From positions 76,694,001-76,758,000 of the forward strand of contig CM034546.1 of the NCBI GenBank assembly GCA_020055645.1: 64,000 bases of DNA, read 5' to 3'. The notes beneath the pieces were generated by a model. The model had not been told where the DNA came from, searched no databases, and saw only the letters and a program-made list of their open reading frames with translations. Numbering within the stretch: position 1 is the stretch's first letter; each line of letters starts with the position of its first letter. Made by a program: the position numbers and the translations under genes. Source of the stretch: Tomocerus qinae. Its lineage: Eukaryota > Arthropoda > Collembola > Entomobryomorpha > Tomoceridae. This document shows, in pieces, positions 45,801 through 57,072 of the stretch.

Positions 45801-47010
45801 GGTTCCAATTCTGAGAGGAGACTTTGGTCAATTAAAATCCTACGAATTAAATGGAAAAACTGATGACCTAGATCACACTTATTTCAAAGGTCTGACAGAA
45901 AAAAGCACACTGCAGAAAATACATTTGAAAAATGTTATTATTCAAGGGAAAAGCTTCGTACAAATTCTATTAGGATGTAAAAATTTAATTAGCTTATCTT
46001 TGGAAAACATTCGCTTAGATAGTGAATTCGTTGGCTCAATAAAATTTCCAAAACTCAAAGAGTTCAATTTCAGCATGCACCAAGATATTGTGAAGGTTGC
46101 CGAATTGCCAGAGTTCTTTAGCTCAGAAAGACTAGGAAGTATACTATTTACAAATGGAAATTCCTTCGACAATTTATGGAGTTCAAAAATAAATACACTT
46201 ATTGGGACCAATAAGTACAAAATTTTGGAATTCAATCATAGCGATGGAATTATTTATATAGCATTCATTTCTCAGGAAATTCTTTTGCAAAGTCAGCTCA
46301 AACAAACTGACCATGTAAAATCCCTTACTGTATTTTACAGTAAGTTTTCACCCGACACTCCAATTCCACATACCCTCACATATCTCAACCTAACTCTTGT
46401 TGATATTGACATTGAAAAATTATTAAGTGAAAATGAGTTTCCATTCCTTAAATCATTTTTCTTCGAAGCACTTGAACCAAAGACTTCCCTTGACTTGACA
46501 AATATTCCACCCACAGTAGAAACTGTGGGTTTAACTGCAGTGACTATAAAATTAGTTTCTGATTACTCGTGTAATTCTTTGACAATTGCAAATTGTATTT
46601 TGCCTCCCGATTTTCCAGACGTCTTCCATTCTATTTATCATGTAAAGAAAATTGCCTTGTTGGGAGGTCCTTTGTTTTTTCCGTCCTGCAAATTTCTACG
46701 AAAACTTCTTCTGTTCTCCAAGACCGTAGAGCGTATATACGTCTCCAATTTTATGTGGAAAATACAGTATGATGACCTGGTTTCTGCCATTATGTTGTCA
46801 TCAGGTCTTTCGGTGGACAATAAACCTTCCAGATTTGAATTGACCGCATACAAAATCAATAACAAAACTGGTTTTTGGAAAGCCTCTCTCAGGGATTACG
46901 ATGACTACGAAGCAGGACTAACAGGAATTAAAAATATTCCGAGAAAACACGAAATTTCAACAGTCAAGCTCAAAAGCGAGGAACGAACCCACTATGAGTA
47001 TTATAACTAG
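42899..47010 (+). pseudogene. Protein kinase with leucine-rich C-terminal region, one frameshift
   Basis: Exons 42899-43077, 43134-43614 and 43802-43990, then one long exon from 44423, join in phase. The kinase (about residues 22-305) has a glycine loop GNGAFGTV (30-37), VAIK (Lys54), HRDLKPDN (170-177), DFG (195-197), SPEV, ADLYALGVIYYEML and INPEKRLSS. The N-lobe insert and FIEIEFCDLKSLKNW resemble eIF2-alpha/PEK-type kinases. About 840 residues of irregular leucine-rich repeats follow (LKTL/LEELYLSS-like). Within them the frame changes between NLVLPFQTTK and RFSNLEELYLSS (45150-45211): the first frame stops at 45211 and the second runs open to 47010. The long intact frame on both sides suggests a recent lesion, an assembly error or recoding rather than decay. 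No signal peptide or membrane segment was seen. Confidence 0.7.
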
Positions 47011-49381
47011 ACATTTAATCATTTATTTGTTTTTCCTTTATGCATTGATTTCATTTGACATGGTTTTAATTCATCTATAAAGCTGTAGTAGAATTCTATT
47101 TTGTGTACTGTCAATTATTCAACGGTCAAAATAAACATAATTATATGCGATACAAATTCTGAAGAAGCTGTTAAACAATATGGATGGGCATTTATTTTTC
47201 TCAGTCATTTTAGTATCCTGTGTAACTGAATATGTATTTTTATATCAATTTCTTAAACCTACCTTATTAGTTATAATTTTACCTAAGGGTAAAAATTTGG
47301 TGGGATAAATAGAGCTGGTTTTAGAAAACTTTTACAAGGAGCTATACTTTTATATTTGGGCTGTATACTGCGGAATATGTAACTCCAGTCTCCCTAACGT
47401 TGAAAAATGTTCCTGTTTTTAACATTATAATTAGATATTTCAAATAAACGGAGTATTAACATTCCCTAGGTACTTGCGACAGGAGCAAGGCTTAAACTTA
47501 AAAACCAAATTTTAATATCTTTTGAAATCGAACAAAAAGTTAGAACGTGTTTTACTGGTAAAGAAAGTCTCGATATAGTTCGCATATTTTTGCATTTAAT
47601 CATAGTTACGAATTGTGGTATTTCTAACTATACGTAAGCTAAATGAATTATTGTAAGTCTGGCCAGATCGTACTGTAAAAGGCGTGCATTAGTGTACTAA
47701 TCAATTGAGATAACTAATGATGCAGGCATGCTTTAATTTTAATGTACATTTTAATACAACTTGGAGGTTTGTTTATTCCTACACAGACTTCCGTAGATAT
47801 TATAAAAACGTTCATTATGAATGCATGACCTATTAGTTAGACTTCAGGTTTTAAATGATAATTATTCCTTGGTAGGTTAGGTTGAATAATATGGACTCAT
47901 AAGATCTACACTTTTAGGAAATACCAAACATGATAATATTGTGGTTCAGGACGGTAACGCAAGGCAAGAAGTATTATTATTACAAATCTTGGAAAAGGCA
48001 TTACTCATCAACAATAACATGGATTGTGTGACAACGTGACATCATTCTAAGCAACTGGATTTCTATCCATTACGCACGCACTTATAGACAGCCTTCTACG
48101 TTTCCTTACAAGTTACAGCGTTCATTCAGTTACAGCTTCGTAATTAGTGTTATAATATAACTTATTAGTTTATCTGTATATTATACTCAACTAAGCTAAC
48201 TCTTTGCTCTCCTCGTGTCATGTGTAGTGATATTTAGCCAACAATTCTAACTGAAACTATGTGAAGCCTGAGGGCTAAAAGGTTTTGAATGACTCACTGG
48301 ATAATCTATGTAGGTATACCAGAACACATGTCGTACATGGTTGGACACATGGCTATCTACAAAAGTAATACTACTGTAGTTAGTAAGAGTATATCTACTA
48401 AATATTTACTTGTACTAGCCCTAAGACAGTCATCATAATATATTGTGTTAAGTTTGTTTAGCTACCTGGAATATTGTTACAAACGTTTACAACAACATTC
48501 AAGCAAATAACTTCTTTGAGTAAACACTGAACTTGAAAGAAACTTGTGCAGGACTATCTCCTTGTGCCGTGGCCGTGATCTTGGCTGGTAAATAAAATTT
48601 TAATTTATTGTTTTAGCTTAACTGGCTAAGTAAATTTCAAATATTTGTAGTGCATAAATCAGATAAAACCTGTAATCATTGTATTATTTAAAATCAAAAT
48701 ACTTGCATATAATTGGCAGTTAACCTAAGGAAAAGGTGATTCAAATTCCAATTTATCCAAATAGCTACGAGAACGTCAGTAAAGTCAGCAAGATATAATT
48801 ATAATTGGTTTTGAAATAATTTATAATAAAGAATGAATTGCATGCAGTTGGATATGTCGAATGATAGTAATCATAATAATCCCTTTAAGTGGATATTAAT
48901 TATTTAAACTTTTTTATGGTATTTTTAGCATTTTTTCAAGTGAGAATTGGAAACTCAAAAGAAGTCTACATTGGCCGTCATTTAGTCATTTTTGTTTGAA
49001 GATATTTACCTGCTGGAGTACAATCAACAATTCTCCAAACATTGGATCATCATAAAAGGTAAATCTACTCATTCTAAAATAGTGAAGTTCTGCCACTTGA
49101 TTGCATCTTAAGCTCTTTTCTGTATTATGTTTTGGAAAATGTCATGCCATATTTGAAATGCAGACCATCGTTTTGAGAAAATTATTTTTTTGATTTAATT
49201 TGTCTATTTTCCACTGTATCTTCTTGTATGAGGGGAGTCTAAGTTTGAAATAATTATTGACAGACAATACTTAACAGCAGTATTATACTAAATAAGCAGA
49301 CAGCAAATAAATATTATTAATTACATCAGTATTCTGTTAAATTGTAGGTACTATCTGCATCTGCATTGAAAAGATTCTACA
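47011..49381. other. Intergenic, no gene seen
   Basis: 2.4 kb without a supported coding exon. A possible untranslated exon ends at GCTG/GTAAAT near 48590 and could splice to TTGTAG/GTACTATC at 49347, just before the NACHT ORF; this is only suggestive. Confidence 0.4.
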
Positions 49382-52300
49382 ATGGCCAAAAATAGTACTT
49401 CATCGACATTACAGTCGAAGTCAACGCTGCAGGGTTTATATCAGTCTCAAAGAAACATCCCTAAACTAATAGAAGATAAACGGCTTCATGATCATAGTTG
49501 GGAAAAGTGTTACATAAAATCAAAGCTATTACTACGAGAATACGAAAAAGGGTCAGATTCTGATTCTCAAAATTCCATAATTAAAGATAAGCATGAGATC
49601 GACGTAGAAAATATATTTGACCGAGTAGATGGCAGACTCCCGGCAGCTGGGAAGGTTTTATTACTCGGCGGACCCGGAAATGGGAAAACGACAATGTTAC
49701 ATAATATATGTTACAGATGGGGTAAAAATGAATTATGGACAGATAAATTCGATTGGGTATTTCGTGTAAGACTGAAAATAATGTTAAGTGAAACTTGGGC
49801 TAATAATTATAGTGCGGAAGATAAAGAGGATCTTCTTAGTTGTTTGGTTCATCGATGTTTGACATTGCAGATAGCAGAGCATAGAAGAACTAACAGATCA
49901 GCCCGTATTGTAATAAGTGTCTCAGATGTTCGGCAAATAATGAGTCAGGACAAAGTATTGTTGCTACTTGATGGCTACAACGAAATAGAGTATTTAGCAA
50001 GAGACGATGACAGGTTTGATGTATACGACGAAATAATGAACAGTGTGTTTGAACATAAATATGTCGTAATGAGTTCCCGACCAAATGCACTTGAAGATTG
50101 TGACAAATACCAATTTGAAAGGATAGTGGAGCATAAAGGATTAGAGTTCACAGGCATCTCACATTACGTAGATTCTTATTTTGGCAAAGGAGAAGTTGCT
50201 GAACAACTTAAATCCTTTATTGAACGTAACACTCGAGTTAGAGGAATGTGTCAGACTCCCATCAACACGGTATTAATCTGTTTGATTTGGGAAGACGATA
50301 TGAAAAAGATGTGTAGCAATATCAAAGATTTTAATATGGGATTGTTATTACGTGAAGTTATTATATGGCTAGGGAAAAGAAGTTTAGAAAAGTTTGATGG
50401 TAAAGATTCAAAAAATATTGGACGAAATAACGTATTGCGTAGTAACTTATTAGAATACTTGCGAAAAGTAGCTTACGAAGCGTTTATCCGACAAGGAAAC
50501 TTTGTGAGTTCTAAAATCATAAATGATAATTTAGTTGATGATATTGAGATAACGAAAGTGTATGAGTTTGGGTTGCTTCAACCTATTTGTGAGGAGACTG
50601 ATGTCATAAATCTAGATTGCCAATTCATTCATCCAATATTTCAGGAATATTTGGTAGCAGAATATTTAAAAGAATCACTAGCAAGTAATTCATATGGTAA
50701 AGCATGTACTTTAATAGGCGAACATAGAAATGAACCGAAATATCTACCGACTTTGAAATTCCTGACGGGCATTGTGAGTAACGATGAAGAGAAAGATGAC
50801 GGAGTAGATTTGATCACAAGGTTCTGGGAAGCAATATCTTGCAATGTTGATGGGATTTTAGAGCTTGGGGTAGAAACAAAGGTAATTTTGCTCATGCATG
50901 TTCTGGAACAAAGCAAAATTAAAGGTGAAGTAGATAAAAGAATTCCGAATTTAGATACAATAGAAAATTTGGTTGATTTGGCTGTGGAACAAGATATAGT
51001 TAGGTGGGGAGAGCACATAATTGAAAGTGGCTACGTGTCAGAAAAAATAAAGCAACAATTAAACATTGTATTGAATGTGGATGATTTGAGAGATAACTTT
51101 GAACTTAGAGCAGCACTGGCCATAATTGCCAGTTTGATCAACAAAACTGAAATTGTAGACACGACCTACTTAGTTGGAAGAGTTATGACTTTAATCGTTG
51201 CAGATAGTAATATGCAGTTGCAAAAATTAGGTCTTCAAATATTGTACCAACTATTAGATCGCAAAATTTGCAGTAGCATTTCAAAAGACGACTTGAAAAC
51301 AATAGTACAACTAATGAAATTTGATTATTTAAATAAATATGCCGAAAACGTGTTCAAAAAAATTCTAGACCTCATACCAGATTTTACAAAATGCAATGAA
51401 ATGCTATGTAGCCTAAAGGAGTCAATAGAGGGTTCTAATTCAGGTAACAAGATCATGGCAATCAATATTTTGCAAGATGTAGTCAAGACTGCACCGATAA
51501 ATTATGTAGCAGAAGCTGCAGAAATATCATTGCAGTTCTTAAATTCTGCATTTGAAGATCAGGCAGTTTCCACTAATTGCCAGTTAGCCATTGTGAATAT
51601 TTTAAAAGTGATGCGGTCAGTTGAGCCAGAACCAGCTATTAATGAGGCTAATAAGTTTTACTCCAGGTTAATAGGTTCGCTAGAAAATTCACAATTTCGG
51701 CATGATTTAAAATTGAAAGCAGTAGATAGCATTCTATACTTAGTTAGGGTTATGAAGCCACAGCTAGATGATAAGCCAAAGGTAGTATTCGAAAAGCTGA
51801 TTACTTTAATAGAAGAAAACAAAGACGAGAATTACAATTTCGTTTGGAGAATATCGACAACATTAAGAGTTATTCCCCTTGAGGAAATGGAAGAAGCTGC
51901 AAAGAGAGCTTTTTCTCTATTGGGAGACTTGATGAAGCATTTTTTGCGAAATAGCAACACAAATTTAAGATCTATGGTTGCATCTAACTTGGGGACTTTA
52001 GCAGGATGCATACCAAAAGATTCAGCTGCAAATTCAAAGAAATCTGCGTTGAAAATGTTAATTCTATTGCTAGATATTCCAGACTGTAGTTTATCGCTCG
52101 CAGCTGTAGGTAGCATAGTTAAGTTAATCGAACCTACGTCTTCGAATGAGGAAGTTCTTAAGCTAATTAATTTAATGTTGGGTGGCATGAACGAAGTTAA
52201 TTATCTATTGTTTGCATCTTTGTCGCACATCCCCCGTTTACTGCAGTTCTTCTCCCAAGATGAATGCTATGATGCCATGGAACATAAAGTAATTAAATCC

Positions 52301-54430
52301 ACGGTGATGCTAATTGAGAAAAATATTCGTGATTTTTACAAATCATCAGCAATTAGTAATATAGAGCATTTTTTACAAGGCATGTCTTTAAACAAACGAT
52401 TGATTATTGCAGAGGATGAGGATTTGTCATTGTTTGAGTCGTTGTTTAAAATAATTAATAATTCAAAAGCAGACGAAGCGAAACAACAAGCTATTCGTTG
52501 TGTATCGTTATTATTACAGGCAATGCCCCCTGACAGAGCAAATGATGTAGCAGATAAAGCACTGAAATCTTTATTTCGTGTTATAAACGAGCCAAACGTT
52601 AGTGATTCGAAAATGCAAGCAGTTGACACTTTACCTGAATTTATACAATTTATAAAGGACCCTAATATTGTGAATGAAGTGATAGAATTACTTTTGACGG
52701 TAGTCGATAATCCAGATGCAAATGTTACCGATTTGATGTGCAGTTTCAGAGTAATCAATAAAGGACATTGCAGATTTCTAAGCTCTTTAGACGCTGCAAT
52801 TAGTAGTATTTCGAAAATATTAAAATTCGTGACACTTTCTGAAGCATCTAGAATAGCGGAACAGGTACTTGATAAGGCGATTAATAAAAAGTGCACGAAA
52901 GGAACCGAGACCCTAATTAGCGTAGCTCCTTTGAGCAAATCCGTTAATTTACTTAGAAATATCGATGTAAAAAGAGTTGCAATTAGTGGAATTCATGCAA
53001 AATTAACAAACGTTGATGAATTAGCAGCAATAAATTATACTCAGGTTATAAATTTACTTGATATTTTATTTCTAAGCAGAGGACAGGATAGTAGTGCAAA
53101 ATTGTTATATTCTGCAGCACAAAGCAAACTGACGTTAATAATTCATGAAATTGACGATGGAGGAATCAAATGGATGGTCGAGCAATTTGATAATTTGCCC
53201 AATGTTAGCGAAAAGAGAACATTTTTGACAGGACTCTACCATAAAGTGTTAAGAGAGTTAAACGATAAAAAACAAATTAGTAGTTCCAGCCATGAATTTA
53301 TTATCAAGTGTATAGAATACGGTCTTACAACTACTATAAAACGTTCAAAGGGGCCACAACAAAAGTATCAATTAGTGTTCGAAGACATTTCCTACACAAT
53401 TCATAGTTCTAACGAGTCAGATTTGTATGGCATAGCTGAGGCAGCATTATTGCAAGATAATTTATTAGCTAAGCAGTACAAAAGCTATAATCCACTTTTC
53501 AAAAATACCGAATCAGGTCTAAAAGTTGCTGCATCAGATATTGACACGCGTAGCATAGTAAGCAATGATTACAAAATTAATTGGCAATATTGGCAATTAT
53601 CAGTTATGCATTTATCAGACCAAAATAGGAGGGAACCTAGTAAAGTTCTTGCGTTGTTAGAACGAAGGGATCATTTTGGTTACCAGGTCATTCACAAGAT
53701 ACATGTAGATAATTCAGGATTATTATGTAATCAATCATATGTATTGCATCCAAATGAAGTTTCTTCCGATATTCGGGAAAAGTTGTTTGGTGACATGATT
53801 TATATTTGTAGTTCAAAGGAACAAACAAAACCAAGATATTATTGTTCAATCTTTGATAAAGTGTCTATTGAAACTGGAATGACATTACTTCAGCAAGTAA
53901 AAGTACATCAACTTGTAGAAGATAAATGGGATCAATTTATTCTTTACCAATTTTTGACAAAGTATGCTGGTCTTGACCTACTTTCGAATTTTGAATGGAC
54001 TAAATATGTAGCTACTGCAATTGAGCTTAAGAAGGAAATGTTACTTGGTCTAATAGGCGAAAGGAGAAATATTGCTAGACGAGAGAGCGAATCTGTTGAT
54101 TGTACTATTGCTAACTCACAGAGAATGAAAAATATTGAGCAGAGATTCCAAAATGCAATGCTAACTATGAAAAATGAAATCATAACTAGCACTAACATTA
54201 AAGATTCGGATAAAATAGGAATGCAAAATCAGGTTGATGGCATAACTCAAAAGCTGCAGAAAATAGTTTTAGATTTGGAAGACCACGAAGAGAAAGTCAA
54301 TGTGTGCATTGCGAGCATGACCAAAGTTGTAAGCGATGGGAAATTAACAAAAGTAGCACTTGCAGATATACTCGAAGATGTCGATAGAATATTGAGTAAA
54401 ATAGAATTTGAAGACGCTTCCTGTGAATAA
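49382..54430 (+). CDS. NACHT ATPase with HEAT-like repeats, 1682 aa, single exon
   Basis: An uninterrupted 5-kb ORF starting at ATGGCC. The N-terminal 80 residues are polar. The NACHT module is at about 90-430, with Walker A GGPGNGKTT (96-104), Walker B LLLLDGYNEIE (193-203), the VVMSSRPNA sensor motif and HPIFQEYLVAEYL at its end. Residues about 480-1250 are alpha-helical HEAT/armadillo-like repeats. About 1250-1560 is an unassigned region containing WQYWQLS and FDKVSIETG. The C-terminus (about 1580-1682) is a coiled coil. NACHT proteins are STAND switches that oligomerise on sensing a ligand. The LLDGYNE motif and HEAT sensor differ from vertebrate NLRs. Absence of introns, while neighbours are split, suggests horizontal gain or retroposition. 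AATAAA lies at 54572. There is no signal peptide, so it is probably cytosolic. Confidence 0.88.
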   Translation: MAKNSTSSTLQSKSTLQGLYQSQRNIPKLIEDKRLHDHSWEKCYIKSKLLLREYEKGSDSDSQNSIIKDKHEIDVENIFDRVDGRLPAAGKVLLLGGPGNGKTTMLHNICYRWGKNELWTDKFDWVFRVRLKIMLSETWANNYSAEDKEDLLSCLVHRCLTLQIAEHRRTNRSARIVISVSDVRQIMSQDKVLLLLDGYNEIEYLARDDDRFDVYDEIMNSVFEHKYVVMSSRPNALEDCDKYQFERIVEHKGLEFTGISHYVDSYFGKGEVAEQLKSFIERNTRVRGMCQTPINTVLICLIWEDDMKKMCSNIKDFNMGLLLREVIIWLGKRSLEKFDGKDSKNIGRNNVLRSNLLEYLRKVAYEAFIRQGNFVSSKIINDNLVDDIEITKVYEFGLLQPICEETDVINLDCQFIHPIFQEYLVAEYLKESLASNSYGKACTLIGEHRNEPKYLPTLKFLTGIVSNDEEKDDGVDLITRFWEAISCNVDGILELGVETKVILLMHVLEQSKIKGEVDKRIPNLDTIENLVDLAVEQDIVRWGEHIIESGYVSEKIKQQLNIVLNVDDLRDNFELRAALAIIASLINKTEIVDTTYLVGRVMTLIVADSNMQLQKLGLQILYQLLDRKICSSISKDDLKTIVQLMKFDYLNKYAENVFKKILDLIPDFTKCNEMLCSLKESIEGSNSGNKIMAINILQDVVKTAPINYVAEAAEISLQFLNSAFEDQAVSTNCQLAIVNILKVMRSVEPEPAINEANKFYSRLIGSLENSQFRHDLKLKAVDSILYLVRVMKPQLDDKPKVVFEKLITLIEENKDENYNFVWRISTTLRVIPLEEMEEAAKRAFSLLGDLMKHFLRNSNTNLRSMVASNLGTLAGCIPKDSAANSKKSALKMLILLLDIPDCSLSLAAVGSIVKLIEPTSSNEEVLKLINLMLGGMNEVNYLLFASLSHIPRLLQFFSQDECYDAMEHKVIKSTVMLIEKNIRDFYKSSAISNIEHFLQGMSLNKRLIIAEDEDLSLFESLFKIINNSKADEAKQQAIRCVSLLLQAMPPDRANDVADKALKSLFRVINEPNVSDSKMQAVDTLPEFIQFIKDPNIVNEVIELLLTVVDNPDANVTDLMCSFRVINKGHCRFLSSLDAAISSISKILKFVTLSEASRIAEQVLDKAINKKCTKGTETLISVAPLSKSVNLLRNIDVKRVAISGIHAKLTNVDELAAINYTQVINLLDILFLSRGQDSSAKLLYSAAQSKLTLIIHEIDDGGIKWMVEQFDNLPNVSEKRTFLTGLYHKVLRELNDKKQISSSSHEFIIKCIEYGLTTTIKRSKGPQQKYQLVFEDISYTIHSSNESDLYGIAEAALLQDNLLAKQYKSYNPLFKNTESGLKVAASDIDTRSIVSNDYKINWQYWQLSVMHLSDQNRREPSKVLALLERRDHFGYQVIHKIHVDNSGLLCNQSYVLHPNEVSSDIREKLFGDMIYICSSKEQTKPRYYCSIFDKVSIETGMTLLQQVKVHQLVEDKWDQFILYQFLTKYAGLDLLSNFEWTKYVATAIELKKEMLLGLIGERRNIARRESESVDCTIANSQRMKNIEQRFQNAMLTMKNEIITSTNIKDSDKIGMQNQVDGITQKLQKIVLDLEDHEEKVNVCIASMTKVVSDGKLTKVALADILEDVDRILSKIEFEDASCE

Positions 54431-54985
54431 GAAAAGAAGACCTGTTCACTGTATATATTAAGTTTGGGGATATACATATTACAGATTCATTTAAAAGTGA
54501 GACACATCGGAACTTGATTTGTTGCTATTGATACGAAAATTTAACACGCGTTTAGATAGTCAATTTTCAAAAATAAAAAAACTTGAGTCTCAGTTATTTA
54601 TGCGTTGATTATACGAACCTTTTTACCTTTTTGGTAATTTGGTTTACGTCATCGTACTCTGGGGATAAAATATATTATGCTAAAATTAAATTTAAAGGAA
54701 AATAGAAAATACATGATATTCATTGAAACTGTAATCAAATTATTGTTTTAGAAAAGTTTATGTGGGCAGTAGAGTAAGTTCGAATTTTTCAACTATATGT
54801 TGTGTAATACTTTTTGTTAAATAAAACGTAAAGCCGAATATTTAATTTTTAAGATTTATTAAGTGCGAGTTTCACTAAATAGGTTATAATAATAATTTAT
54901 AATAATAATATCTATAATATAATCGTAGTGAAGGAGCCCAGCTTGAAATGGGCGGCTGTTTGTTTCCGCGTGACACATGTATTAA
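54431..54985. other. 3' flank of the NACHT gene
   Basis: AATAAA at about 54572, about 140 bases after the stop. Otherwise nothing supported. Confidence 0.4.
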
Positions 54986-55031
54986 GAGCCAAGTGGATAA
55001 AATCCTCCGGAGGATTTTATCCACTTGGCTC
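54986..55031. repeat. 46-bp perfect palindrome
   Basis: GAGCCAAGTGGATAAAATC followed by CTCCGGAG and the exact complement of the first part, centred on CCGG. Twenty-three bases per arm with no loop and no mismatch. It could extrude as a cruciform or form a long RNA hairpin. Confidence 0.9.
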
Positions 55032-55168
55032 AAATACATTGAAGAGAAAAATTTACATGAGGGGGGATTCGTCGTTTTAAAAGTGTCATTAATGTGTATC
55101 ATTTCGAATAGATGCCTTTTGGTATGACTTTTGCAACTATTATCCCCTCGCGGTTGCTGGAAGCATCA

Positions 55169-55197
55169 ACGTAAATAAGATCTCTTCTTATTTACGT
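55169..55197. repeat. Hairpin, 12-bp stem
   Basis: ACGTAAATAAGA, a 5-nt loop TCTCT, then TCTTATTTACGT. Perfect stem. It lies 140 bp from the 46-bp palindrome, so both may belong to one unrecognised element. Confidence 0.8.
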
Positions 55198-56056
55198 CAT
55201 TAATCAACTAATATAATCGTAGAGTTGAAAAAATTTACCTACCTATACCTACGCATATGGTTGGTTGTTCAGATTTAAATTTTACCGCGTTGATCCAAGT
55301 AGTCATATTATTTTACCACAAATTAACAACATTATGGTATGTTTCGTGAGCATAAGATGAATTAAAAGAGCTAGGAAAATAATATAGATAATGAAACCCA
55401 ACGCATGAGAAAGTTATTACTGTAATGATGACTCTAAATTTGCAAAATTCAATGAAGCCACTATGTCGTTTGCCCACAAGAATTTCTGCCCGTGACTTAC
55501 ACCGCTTATATTTCTCAGAAACAAAAACTTTGGGAAGAGGAAATTAAAAATTAATGCTGTGCTGGCCTCCACTATTTCACATATTATGTAGGCAGGTACT
55601 CAGACTGATGTCTCCAGTACATATCTGTCACATTCACATACATGTAAATACTAAGCCCACATAAAGTGTAATAATAGTAATAATATACTGTATTTATTAT
55701 GGTATTTGGGTAGCCTGGAACAAGCCATAATATATTTAAACTATGTCAACGGGCATCTATTGATTATGCTTCCAGAAAAAGGAAATAGGTACTGAGGTAC
55801 ATATTGGTCATTCATAAGGACTTTTAAAATCACGTACCTATAGTCACCCCAACAACATTTCTCTGACTATTTTGTGATTATCTTAGTTCAAAAGCATGAC
55901 CGCATTAATCATTAATTAATTTAAGGAAGTACATGAATTTTATATATAAAATTTTAGCTTAAGATGCTTATGTTCAAAGTTGAGTAACTAACTTGTTTAA
56001 GTAATAGTAGTAATATGATAATAATTAGGTTGCAATAATCTAAGGAAATTTTCATT
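55198..56056. other. Intergenic, no gene seen
   Basis: Between the hairpins and the inverted repeat. No supported feature. Confidence 0.4.
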
Positions 56057-56310
56057 TATTACTGTTACAGCATATCCTTGTAAACAATGGATACAATGGA
56101 AACAATGAAACGCCATCGCTAATTGGATATTTTGTATTGTGTAGCTAATTGGTTTTAATTGCCTTTCCTCGACGCTCGGCGAAGCGAATGCAGTATAGTG
56201 AATGTGTTGTAGAGAGCTGCTGCATGCCGGGGACAACCAAACTGGCGAAGTTCTATCTTCAATATACCGAACGCAACTTATAATACACAATCTCACACAC
56301 AAGTACCAAT
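56057..56310 (-). repeat. Left arm of a 254-bp inverted repeat
   Basis: The complement of this arm matches 57073-57326 base for base except for about two substitutions (for example GCCAG/ACCAG and ATCC/ATCA). A translated ORF in both arms is a by-product of the duplication and ends at the arm borders. The spacer between the arms is 762 bp. Confidence 0.92.
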
Positions 56311-57072
56311 ATATTAATAACATATTAACATATTAAGAAGGCTCACCACTCACGCCTGCATAGCAACCACAACCACATGGACCTTTCTAAATGCATGTTA
56401 AATAATGTTTACATCTGGCTTTATTCCTCCCGAAAGATAAGTCCGATTTTTATGGGACTTAAATATTTGGAATCCTGGACTATCGATGAACACACAAGGG
56501 TTGCTGGATTTTTGATATCGTTGCTTTAAATGGTGCAAAAATGAACATTTAATAAAAACGAAAACTGATCCACTTTTTTTGGAATTTAATTTTTTTAAAA
56601 ACATTAATTAAATTAAGGCCTCACGTAAATCATTAATTAAATTAAAGTTTAAATTGCGGCCTTGTTTAGGCTCGTACGGGCAGCATCTGCCCGGACTAGC
56701 TCGCGGCCAATTATTATAATAGGACTAAAATTTACTAGACTAAAATTTTTTACATGCTGCAATGAGTTGTGCACATGAAATTTTGCAAATTAGTAAGTTG
56801 TAATCTACATCATTTGTGGAAACAAATTTATTTTATAGTTATAGGTATTATAGACTTTTACATTTTTACATATCATTTGATTGTATAGGTATATTTAATT
56901 TTTGATTGAAATCAAAACTAAATAAAATAAGTTGGTCAAGCCGAGAATATAATATTTATTTTTGTTTGTGTGTTAAGATCCTGGATTTGTTTGTAACATT
57001 CCAACGCCACTGAGCCAAATTCAGGCTCTGAAATGTTAAAACACAACTAATGCGCCCATTTTATTTATAGGA
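56311..57072. other. Spacer of the inverted repeat
   Basis: AT-rich, with a compact hairpin CGGGCAG-CAT-CTGCCCG at 56677-56693 and a repeated TAATTAAATTAA pair near 56605-56645. No coding evidence. Confidence 0.5.

Noticed and set aside
50641..52938. Several antisense ORFs of 118-200 codons within the NACHT gene
   Set aside because: Shadows of the AT-rich helical-repeat coding frame.
55997..56323. 108-codon ORF found twice (also at 57081-57377) as a candidate conserved protein
   Set aside because: The two copies match only because of the inverted repeat. The frames diverge right outside the arms and the composition is not protein-like.
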